From the NCBI RefSeq assembly GCF_002099425.1, contig NW_018344259.1, positions 679,501 through 743,500 of the forward strand: a DNA stretch of 64,000 nucleotides, given 5' to 3'. Of the stretch, positions 10,336 to 21,400 are shown piece after piece. Numbering within the stretch: the first letter of the stretch is position 1; each line of letters begins with the position of its first letter. The stretch is from Phascolarctos cinereus. Its lineage: Eukaryota; Chordata; Mammalia; Diprotodontia; Phascolarctidae. The notes beneath the pieces are model-generated. The model was given only the letters and a program-made list of their open reading frames with translations, ran no database searches and had not been told where the DNA came from. The translations under genes and the position numbers were made by a program.

Positions 10336-10546
10336 GAAGCAGAGATGTACTGGAGTTGGCTCATACTGGCTTGTGTGAGCCAGTTGTTAAATTTATAATG
10401 TAACCATTTACATCTCAGAAGTCAGCAAATATTACAAATAAGGGCTTGACTTATTATTTTGTTGATTGTTGATTTTGAAAAATTATGGACAAAATGTGAA
10501 TAATGTAAATTAAACTTTAAAGTGTGCCAGTAAAACAAAAAAAAAA
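10336..10546 (+). other. Unclassified sequence ending in an A tail
   Basis: AT-rich sequence with no family I can name (GAGCCAGTTGTTAAATTTAT, CATTTACATCTCAGAAGTC) ends in AAAACAAAAAAAAAA, so it is the 3' end of a retrotransposed unit. It may be an independent element or sequence carried with the half-L1. Confidence 0.4.
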
Positions 10547-10552
10547 GCTAAA

Positions 10553-10985
10553 TTTGATCCTGGAGGTAACAGAGAACTGTTGGAGTTTATTGAATGGAAA
10601 GGTGTAACATGGTTACACCCATACTTTTAAGATCACTTTGACAGCTGAAAGAAAAAGAGATTGGAGTGGGGAGAACCTTGAAGTCAAGAGAACAGCCAGA
10701 AGGCTACTGCAACAATCTATATGTAAGAAGGTGGTAGAAGTATCATAGGAGAGAAGGGTGTGTATAAGTGATATGTTGGGAAGTAGAATTTTCTGAATTT
10801 GAAAACACATTGGCTACAGGGGTGAGAGACAGTGAGAGGTATGGAAAGACCTCCTACGTCACAAGCCAGGGTGACTGGAAGGATGGTGTTGCCCTGGAAA
10901 ACAATAGAGAAGTCAGAAGAGGGGCAGATGGGGATGAGAGAGGGGGAGAATTCCATTTTGGATATGTCGAGTTGAAGATACCTCT
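10553..10985 (-). mobile_element. Antisense L2 LINE, right part
   Basis: TTTGATCCTGGAGGTAACAG continues the L2 interrupted at 6,629, followed by TTTAAGATCACTTTGACAGC, TTGGAGTGGGGAGAACCTTG and GACTGGAAGGATGGTGTTGC, all reversed L2 ORF sequence. Confidence 0.8.
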
Positions 10986-11040
10986 TCGGCTCAGTTTCCA
11001 AACACATTGCCTACCTGTGTCTTTCTTTGGTCATATCCCA

Positions 11041-11410
11041 ATTTGACTGGAATCCCCTCACCTCTATTCCCTATCCTATTAAAAATCTTTCAAGGTTCAG
11101 TTCAAATGTAACTTCCCAGTACGAAGTTTTCCCTGATTACTCCCTGCTCATAACGATGACCCCCTTCTCAATCTTTGCCACATAATGGGTGATGTCATTA
11201 TTTGTATTTTGTTCTGTGTTTTATCTCCCCTACCAAATATATGTTCCTTGACAGTAGTGTCATATTTACCTTCCTATTCCTCTCACCACCTAGCACAGTG
11301 CCTTGCACATAATCGGAGGTGGAATTTTAGATGGGACTTGAAGGAAGCCGGGGAAGACAGAAGGAGGATCTGAGGAGGGTGAGCAAAAATGTTCAATAAA
11401 TGCTTATTGA
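11041..11410 (+). mobile_element. Sense L2 3' end with an antisense L2 patch
   Basis: TGGAATCCCCTCACCTC, TTCAGTTCAAATGTAACTTC and TAGCACAGTGCCTTGCACAT are L2 3' sequence, resuming at TTCAATAAATGCTTATTGAA. Between them, at about 11,312-11,384, lies a patch almost matching the antisense L2 at about 6,400-6,470. Confidence 0.75.
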
Positions 11411-12200
11411 ATAAACAATTACAGTTTAATAGATTCCAAATGTTGATGCCTGTTCTGAGGTATTCCAAGTCCGAGTAGCTATTTTCAAAAAATAAAAAAC
11501 CATCTGTTTTAACTTTGTTTTAGGAGTTTAGGTGGTTTAGGGAGAGATGTTAATTTCTAGACATATTTTGTATGTTTCATGGTCTTTGTTGACTCATATT
11601 TCTTCATCAAATTTGTATCTCTGACGAGCATGTATGCCCACCTCTGTATTACATTACATCTGTAATTGCAAGCTTTCTATTCTCCCTCCAATTGCTTCTT
11701 GGCATATGTCCTTCACTTAGTTCTCTCAAAGGAGCAGAATCATAGGGATGATGGTGGATGTTGTTTCACACTCCTGGTTAGAGAAGCAGTCTAAAGATTT
11801 CAGGTGGTCTGACTTAGTAGGGAAGGAAAAAAAAAAAGACCTGGACAAAACTACTACCATTGCCTTCCTTTCTCCCTGTAGCAAAAAATCTTCCATTCTC
11901 TCCCCTGAACCCCATACCCCCAACTGACCCTTTGGAAAATGCCCATTCGCCTAAAGAATCTAGAAATGCTATTCCTGAGGTTGGAGGGAGGGCAACAGTA
12001 CCAAGAAATGAGGTCTCCCGTTTTTCCTCACTGTTCTGTATCACCAGACCTCTCTCTCTCAAACACCAATAGGTTTTAGGCACGGGGGCTAAATAGATGT
12101 AGGGACTTTCTGGGTCCTTGATAAAGCAGAGAAAGAGGAGAGCCGTCTTTCCTTGCCCTGAAGAAGCAAAGGGAACAGTAGGGTCACTGTCCACTGAATC
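11411..12200. other. CNMD upstream flank, no repeat recognised
   Basis: Apparently unique sequence directly upstream of CNMD. No coding frame here looks real. Confidence 0.5.
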
Positions 12201-12229
12201 TCGTTATGGGAAATAGTGCTCAGGTTGCA

Positions 12230-12425
12230 AGAAGGGAAAGAAAGTTAGAGGAAGAGAAGGCAGTGGGAGGGGATGGGAAACTGGGCTGGGCCAGGAGGGG
12301 CTGCCCAGTGGGTGTGAAAGTGTGGAGGGGGGGGAGGGAGTTGAAATGCCCATCACTTTGGGAACCGTTGGAAAGTAGCACTTCCGCTCCACTCCTGGTG
12401 GAGCCTCACGCCTCCCTGACCAGTC
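12230..12425 (+). promoter_or_regulatory. CNMD: Probable CNMD proximal promoter and 5'UTR
   Basis: G-rich sequence (including an eight-G run with GGGAGGG, Sp-type-like) rises in GC content towards the start codon. I see no TATA box or defined start site, so the promoter/5'UTR boundary is unknown. Position relative to the ATG is the main argument. Confidence 0.4.
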
Positions 12426-12497
12426 ATGGCAGACAGCTCAGACAAAGTGCCCATCGCCCTAGCAGGCCCAGAGGACGTGGAGCAGTGTCGCCCACCC
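12426..12497 (+). CDS. CNMD: CNMD exon 1 (residues 1-24)
   Basis: Starts at the ATG in GTCATGG, with G at -3 and +4, a good initiation context. Encodes MADSSDKVPIALAGPEDVEQ then CRPP, the cytoplasmic N-terminus; SDKVPIAL is conserved with human. Phase-0 donor GTGAGT. Confidence 0.95.
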
Positions 12498-15400
12498 GTG
12501 AGTACTGCGCCTGGAGCGCTGGGACAGGAGCATACAGCCAGGCCTAGCGTAGAGTTGTCAGGGCGCTTGATGTAGGGTTGTGTGTGACTCTGCTTGGGTC
12601 CGGTATCTGCATGTATTTGAATGTGCAAGGGGGCATAGGAAAGCCATCGGACTGAACCCATGGCACAAGTGCATGGGGAGGGAGGGGGGATCCGTGTACA
12701 CACCATTGTGCGTGGGAGTGCAGGTTTCAACAGATCCAAGGGCAAAGTGTGCTTGTTACTGAGGCACCCATGTTCGTGGTTAACCTCAAAGTTTCCCCAC
12801 TCAGCAGGAAGGAACCGAAGGGGAAAAGGAACCCCTGTGGGGTGGGGAGGACACTGTATTTGAGCCCCGGGCCCCTCGACCCTTACCAGGCTCCCCGCGC
12901 GGTGCCCCAACAGGCGAGGCACAGTGTGGAAGCCGTTTCTTCTGCCCTCCCCCTTCCGCAGGCGTACACAGCTGTGGCAGTGAGACCCTCCAGCCCCGGG
13001 CGGCTGCTCAAAATCGGAGCCGTGGTCCTTATATCCGGGGCGCTGCTGCTGCTCTTTGGGGCCATCGGCGCCTTTTACTTCTGGAAGGTGAATGACAAAC
13101 ATGTGAGTCCTGGGGTGCCGCGGGCAAGCGGGGAGCGAACTCTTTCTTGCTCCGGGTCCGCCTGGTACGCCAGGTGCGCTGGGATCCCAAGGCACCGCGG
13201 AGTTGGAAGTTGTCAGTAGTGCGGTTGGGCGCGGGGAGGTCTGGACCCTTGTCAGCTACGCCCCGAAGCCGCCCCTGGGAGGAGCCCCAAGGGCTTGCAT
13301 AGGAGCCCGATAAATTGGTTAAATTCCAACAGAGATGAGTTTTATGGTCTTAGGGAATTTATGAATACTAAAAGAAATTACTGTAATGGAAAGAGGGGCT
13401 GCATTAAGACCTAGGTCATGGTCCAGGCTCTGAGATTCATTTACTGTATGACCTTCCACAAGCGACTTAATTGCTCTGGGACTATTTCCTCATCTGTAAA
13501 ATGATAGGGTTGGACCACATCTTTGAGTTCTAAAGGGTTCTGACTATTCTAGCTCTGAAGGATTGTGATCCTAAGGGAGTTAAGTCTAATGTGAAGTAAT
13601 GAATGTTCCAAAAATTAGATGATTGCTCCAAGTGTCTTTAAAGGGAGCATCCAGAACCAGGTATTGGAATGAACTTAGCCTTTCAAGACAGTTTCATCTG
13701 ACTTCTGCAGCAACTTCCCCTTCTTCCTCAAGTGCAGGAAGAAAATAGAGGGCCCTTAAAGATGTTAAATAATATTTAAAAATCAATTCTTCCTTCGGTT
13801 TTATAATAAATGTTCCACCGAACTGCCTCCCTACTTTATTTGTATACAAATATTTATTTTCGTAAGAGTCCAAGAAACAACATTGTTTCAAACTTCGCTT
13901 GGAAGAGTCCCAATGTGTATTTTAAAGGGCAAGAATTTTGTTCGCCTATGTAAAAAGGGTATTTTATCTCAATAACTATTGGACATGGTCTAACGTGAGC
14001 TTATTTCTAGTAATGCGGAGAGGGGAAGAGAAAGAAGGGGGAAAGAGAGAGAAGTGGGAAATCCATCTCCATCCGCAGCCCATACAAAGGACTGTTTCTT
14101 AATCATTCTCCAGAGATTTTTTACTCCCTACTCTGCCTCCTTCACTACCTCCTCTTCTCTTGATCCCTCTCTCTACTTCCTTTTCCCTCCTCCCCCTCTC
14201 CAGGGAATTCAAAGCATGAGCTATTTCCAGTACTTAGAGAAAACGGGTGCAGAAAGCAAACCAGCCATTTTGCACCTCACATCATCTTCTACAGACATTG
14301 CACAATTTGTATTCTTAAATCCACGGCCTAATGCAGATAACCAACCACGCCAAATATCATCGAATCTATTGTAGGGGCAACATCAAAATTTATAGCATCA
14401 TTCTGTAAGATGAGAATGGTAGTGTTTACTGTGTATTTGTATTTGAAATGTAAAAACTGGACCACATGCTCCCATTTTAAAGCAGGAGTTCTGGACGGAG
14501 GAATGGATTTCAACATGTAAATCTCTACCAAATATTGAGTCTCCCCTTTGGGAAGCTTTATGGTATTTGACTATAAATTCATACTTTTAGATAAAAAGGG
14601 TAAAGAAATAAATATCCCAAGTCTCACTGTCATATCATGATAAAAATAACTGGATTTTATGTAGTTGGACTATGCTATGTATTAAAACTAATTATGCCAC
14701 TTAGCACTTAATTAAGAAAAATATTTGTAATTCACAAGATTCTAAAATGAGAGGATAAAGCATCATACGCAGTAAGCGAAGCTTATTCATGTCTTATTTG
14801 GTCACACGTTGATTAGTTTTGTTTCATGAAAATAATGCTAAGAATTCCCAGAAATAGTGAAGTACTTAACTGTCAACAATAAAAGCTACTTTTAGCATTT
14901 TAGCAGGATCATCAAGAGAATCATGGTGTATTCTTATTTTATTTCTGTAAAACCCTCACTGGAGCCTTATATACTTGCAAATGTATATTATATAGATATG
15001 AAAGATTTTGAACACAATACTTAGTAGAGTCTCCATGTTTCTTGGATTCATCTCTTTCTACTCACGAAGCTATAATCCTAAATCAAACTCTCGTTACCTT
15101 ATTCTTGGACCATTGCAAAAGCTTCTTACTTGCTTCCCTGTATCAAGTATCTCTACGCTTTCCAATCTATCCTCCACCATATCATACTTATGTTCAAGAA
15201 GCTTCCCAAGGGCCCTATTGCCCCTAGAATATAATACCAACTCTCTTGTTTGGTCTACACAGTCTGACTCCAACTCATCTTTCCAGGATTTTCCTGCCCA
15301 CTCAACCTTCAAGCCAAACTGGCCTCCCTGATGCTACCGTACCCTGTCTCCCTTTTCCCACTTTTTGGCCATTGCATAGGGTAGCCTTCAAGCCTGGAAT

Positions 15401-18400
15401 GCTCTCCACCTCCTCACCTCTTGGAATTCCCAGGTCCCTTCCAAGACTCAGCTCAGGTCACTTACACAAGGTCTTTCCAGATCCTCAGTTGCTAGTGCTT
15501 CATTCACTCTCCCAGCCTCACCTAATTACTTTTTATTTTGTATTTACTTATCTGTATACCTGCTGGGGGAGGGAGACAGCTCCCCATTTCCCTATAAAAT
15601 GTAAATTCATGGTGGGTCAGGAATCTCAATTTTTTTTGTCTTTGTATCTCCAGTACCTGGCACATAGTAGGCACTTTATGATAACTTGCCGAATGATTTA
15701 CATGTATACAGAGACAACTGTGTACTGTATATATTCACAGCAGATTTTCAGTTCCAGGTCTGCTTCCTATTAACATAAACTAATTTTAACAGTCCAAGCA
15801 AAAGTTTAATTGGGAAGGTACATTTGCTGTTTTAAAAGACATTCTAAAATTAAAAAGATTATCCATACCACTGCTCCCCTCCAATGGTATGGATAGATGA
15901 AAGTTGACTATAACTCAGCTAGGGTCCTTTTCATACGGATCTGTTTCCTATGTTTATGCCATTTTAATTTGGATTAAATGGTGCTTTGGGTGCTAAATAA
16001 GTAGTGATTGGTCTCAAATATGGACTTGTGCATCCTGAAATAAGCTATAAAAAGTGGGCAAAACTGAAAAAAAATGGCAATTCTCTGGATATGAAACATC
16101 AGGTTACTCTACCCCCAATAACAATAGTAGCAACAAATAATATATTTAGGTTCTTTCTTCATAGACTTTTTTTTTCAAATGATCTCTGGTTACAGCAATC
16201 AAATCAATCTTGTATATGCTTTGTTAAAAGCAGCTATTTGCATTTTGGAAGACACCAGTATTGAGGCAAACAAGACAGTTCATGGTCCTTACATAGCAAT
16301 GGTCTTCAGTTTCTAAAAACACAAAGTTTTTACAAAGCTCTTCGTGAGTCCAGAGACCGCACTGGAACCCAATGCCATGTTTTTATAGCTCAACCCTTCT
16401 TGCTCCTTTATCAACTGCTATTCATACTGGATTCAAGCAATCTGTCTCTAAAACTTACCATAGCTCAAATAAGATAAATGTATGTAAACTCTAAAGCTAT
16501 ACAGATATCTTATCACTATTATTTATCTGACCTCTGATTGTTATTGTAGGGTAGGGAACCCCCAATGTAGAAACTTTTGCCAACAAAGCAGATGTGTAAC
16601 TGTTCTGCAACTTATCTTCAGTTTCCTGGGGGCCCTAGCCCAACCAGTATGTGTCAAAAGCAAAACTATATCCCAGGGCTTCCACACTCAGAGGTTAGCT
16701 CTCTATCCATTGTATCAGGGGAAACCAGCTTATATTAGTAGTATCCATGTTGTGTCTCCTTATCGTCCTATGTTTTTATGATTATTAATGCCTCTCATCT
16801 CATTCTCATGTTGTTATTTATCCAAGTACCAGGAAGTGCTGATTCAGCAAATGAAAAGAACCAAAGCTCACCTATAGAAGTGAGGACTGTGTGTGCATAT
16901 GTGGGTTCGGGCACCAACAGTGAAGTGTGAATGAGAAATGTCTGAGCTGAGACCCCCCAGACAAGCTGTTGTACTCATTCAAGTCTTAGTTCCCTTTGTC
17001 ACCAAAGTAGATCACAGACTAAAACAGGGGATCTTAACCTCCTTTAGTTGCCTGGTAAAGCCGATGGAGGCCTTCTCAGATTAATGTACTTAAATACATA
17101 AAATACATGGGATTACAAATGAAACCATTATATTGAAATATAAGTACTCTAACAACTTCATGAACCCCAGGTCAAGAGCCCTTGCATTAAAGTCTCAATG
17201 AATTCCTTACCATACCTTCTGTGCTCCTGATAATGAAAAATGTATGGTCCTTAAGGGCAAGGAGTGTTTCATTTTTGTCTTTGTATTCCCCAATACCTTT
17301 CACATAACAGGCACTTAATACACCTGTGAAGGTAGTCATGGTGCTAGTCTTCTTGCTCCTTTAAAATCCAAGCCATTGACATAAATTATATTAGCAAATT
17401 TGGGTCTACAAGGAAGTGATTTGCCCAAGGTCACATGGGTAACAAATGGCAGAGCTGGGATTCAATCCTAGTTATGCATCTGACTCCTAATTTAATACTT
17501 GCTCTGATATACCAAACTGCTTTAAATTACTAAGTAAAAATAAATTAATTAATTAATTAAAGAAACACACAAGATGATCCAGGAACATTATGATACCTGC
17601 TAATTTATCAAAGAGGAGTCTGGGCACCAATTCTGTCTGCAAAAACAGGGGATGAATGTGACTGCTAGTTCTATTCTAACAAAATCACACATAACAACAC
17701 AATCTGAATGCCTTGGGAGTTCATTATAAAAAGAAATTCCCTGTACTGGTCTAATACAGACATGAAGATTGACCTTGCTTAAAACAAATGTGAGCTATAT
17801 AACAAGCTCTAAGACTCTGTGATTCTGTAAAATCTCATATATTCTGTTTAACAAGCTCTAGGATTGTGATTCTGTAAAACACTCCAACAAGCAACATTTG
17901 TTAACCCTGTCTCTGTATTACTTAAAACCTATTCTTGATTAAGCCACTACTACTAATACAAGCTGGTTTCCCCCAAAACAGTACATCCCCCTGGGCATCT
18001 TGCCAATACCATTTCCCATTCAGCTGGAAGGGGAGCAGAACAAAAGACATTTTAGGTTTTTAAAGAACTGATTGAGGGATTAATGTGGATGAGGTTCTAT
18101 CATAAATACATGTATAACTGTTAACGACAGATGTCAGGGGCCTTGGAAAAAATGTAAGTCATACTATATATTGAAGGGCTAAAGAGCCACTGATTGCTTT
18201 ACAAAAAGAAAAGCACTAACTCCTTATATTCAATTCCAGATTTATAATGTCCATTATACCATGAGTATTAACGGAAAAATACAGGAGGGATCAATGGAAA
18301 TAGATTCTGGGAACAACTTGGAGACCTTTAAAATAGGAAGCGGAGCTGAAGAAGCAACTGAAGTTAGTGATTTCCAGAATGTGAGTAGATTTGATCCATT

Positions 18401-21400
18401 TCAGAGATTTAATGATTCACTCCTTTTGGATTCTTCCAGTTCAGGCAGAAGCAGCATTTCATATACACAATCCAAGCAGTAAGTATATTTTTATGGAGAA
18501 ATCTGTTACCAGCTTAGGCCATAAGCCTAGGTCTTTAAAAAAGCATGAATCAGATGGTGTAGTTCTACTAGTACTTTCTCCTCTTTTTTTTAAGCCTTCC
18601 ATTGCTAATGCTGTTTGTTACCTGGCTGACTCCTCCAATTGTCAAAGAATTAGCTCAATGGAGTCATCATGTAATGCAACTAAAAGCAGCTTTTTATTTT
18701 CTCTTCATCCTGTTTCCAGGCACTTGTCTGATAAACTGGAGGAGTGATTGATGTAATTTTGCTTCTTTTAGCTCCCTTTGTTTTACTACCTGCTTGCTTA
18801 AATTGTTTGCTTAAACTCTGCATGGATTTGGGGGGGTGGGGTGGGGATAGTTTAAAAGAGGGTACAGAGAAGTGGTACAGAGAAGTGACAATATCAGTTA
18901 CCAACATGATGTAGATGACAGTTCCCCTCCCCCCTCTGGGAGGGAGAGAGAGGAGGGGAGGTTACAAGAGGGAAGAAAAGGGGAAAATTGAGAAGTGGAA
19001 GGAAGAAGGAAAAGGAAAGGGAAAGGGTGAGGGGAGCAGGGAGGGAAGGCAACCTTTACTTCCCATAGGCATCCCCCATGGATTGTTTTATTTCAATACT
19101 CTACACAGTATAGACCACTAGACCAAACTCAGCTGTGACTCTGGGTTCTCAAAGGCTATGCTAACAGAACAAAGCTCTGGAGGTCCTACCACAACAAAGG
19201 GTTTCAATGGCTATGAGCTGTGGTCCAAAAGATGAGCCTGGCTAAGTATGGAAAATGCTCATCACCAGGGCGGTGTCAGGTTGATCAATTTTCTGGGCTA
19301 CATTCTCAAAGACCAAATGATAAAGGGGTTTCAAGAGTCATCAGTGGAGGGCGAGACCCACACCCTCCTTGAAGTACTGAAATAACATGGTTGTAGTCTA
19401 GGCTCAATCACCTTAGACCTCAAGGCCCTAGAAAATACACCTTTTTGGGGTCCTCCAGGACCTTTCTCTTCGATCAATGAGGAAAAAGAAAAGGGAAGAG
19501 AGAAGAGGAAGAAGTGTGGAAGAGGAAGAAATGTGTGAGCATAAAGTCACTCTAAATTGATCCAAGTCATGCTTCAAATTCTACCTGAACCATCTTTAAA
19601 ATCACAGGGATAAAGGGACCTCAGAGGTCAGCTGGTTTAACCCCTCATTTTGATAATGAATAAACTGAGGCCTATGGAGTTTATATGACTTGCCGAGATT
19701 ATGGAGCAGCATTTGCGTCTTACCTCAGCTTGCAACCCTTCCCTGCAACCACTTTCTCTAGGAATAAAATCAAATCAATACTATTATTGCTACTGGAAAG
19801 TCTATTAGCTGCACTATGTCTCTGCTCACTGTGCCTATGAATTCCCAAACCAGTGCATCCCTCCTAGTCTATCTCTCCCCTATAGGTATTAAACTGTCTG
19901 CTCTAGAAATTTTAAATTCCTTAAGGGCAGGAACCATATGGCTTTTGTATTTGTATCCCTAGCATTTGGCACAAGGCAAATGCTTTTTTATTTATTTATT
20001 CCATTTATTCAAGAAGAGAAAGAAGAGGTCACATTCTTGAATTTAAAGTCTGCAAAGTGCTTTACTTATAACCTATGATGTAGGAAATAATCTCACTTTA
20101 GCTTTCCTCAAGCACTTGGAATTTTATGAATCCTGTTTTAAGCTATGAAATTTGTTTTTAGCCATAAAAACAAAACATTATAATAAACCTAAAATGCTGG
20201 ATTCCACCACCCTCAACTAAGTATATAGACTTACCCACTGAACTTTGAAAGGTCAATCACAGCAACTTAACCACTGCTATGGACTGCAGAGCTGTGAGTT
20301 TTGTTACTGATGTAATTCCTGAGGTTAGTAAATGGACAAAGTAAAATCATTTTGAGAACAGGGTGTGGGGACAACACATCAAAGCTCTTGGGAAAGATTT
20401 AGGAAAATAGTTAACTATCTGGTTTTAGATTATGCTAATTTATTTACCCTTATCTCAAAGCCCTTTGGAAAGATCAGTTAAGGAACCAGTCTTCAATTAT
20501 GTTGACTTAATTGCTCTTTAGTCCTCTTGTGGGATGTAAGTCTGAGACAAGGGCCCTGCTCCTTAGGGGTAGAAGAGATGATGCACAAAATAAACTGTAA
20601 ACAATAAGGTTATATGTCATAAATGCAAAATTAATGATACAATGTACTACAGGATTCAAAAAGGGAAAGATAAGACCTGGCTAATGAGGTTCTGGGAAGG
20701 CTTCATGAAGGTGGTATCTGAACTCAAAGCTCAAGAATGCGTAGTGTTCCAAGAGGCAGAGGATCAGAGGTTATGCTAAGAGGTACTTAATTATAGGTAA
20801 CCAACCACCAAAGATCTTTATTGTTGTTGTTGTTAGGGCATCACTGGAATCCGTTTTGCTGGAGGAGAAAAATGTTATATTAAAGTCCAAGTGAAAGCTC
20901 ACATACCTCAGGTGGATGCCACAACTAAACAGAGCATCAGCTCAGAACTGGTAAGTAGCAACAAAGCAGAAGCCTGGTTCCCAATAATCTGTGGTAAAAA
21001 ATCCTTCATCTTCAATCTCCTGGTCTTAGAAGACTGAACACAGGTCAAATTTCCACTTCTCTCTTAAAGGAAATTACTATTTTTGTTTCTGTGGCTGAAA
21101 AACTCTATTTTCGAAAGACTCCTCTTTCATAATGCAGTCTTTTAACGAGGTAATCTCACTAGGGGCAGGGTGAGGGGGATATCTTAAAATACATGATGAT
21201 TCCTGGCTCTAAACGCTATGAATAAATGGCATCTAAACCAGCCTTTCTCCATAAATGTTACCTATTGGACCCAGTTTCCCCTCTAGGTCTATGCAAAATA
21301 TGTCTAATCCTTCTTCCACATGATAGCTTTTCAGGTATTTAAAAAGTTATTTTCCCCTAAGCCTTTTTCTTTTCTGGGAAAAATCTTCTCAGTTTCTTTA

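Noticed and set aside
12353-13195. A 280-codon open frame on the - strand, the longest in the window
   Set aside because: It lies antisense to CNMD exons 1-2 and the short GC-rich intron between them. Low stop density in GC-rich sequence explains it; it has no recognisable domain.
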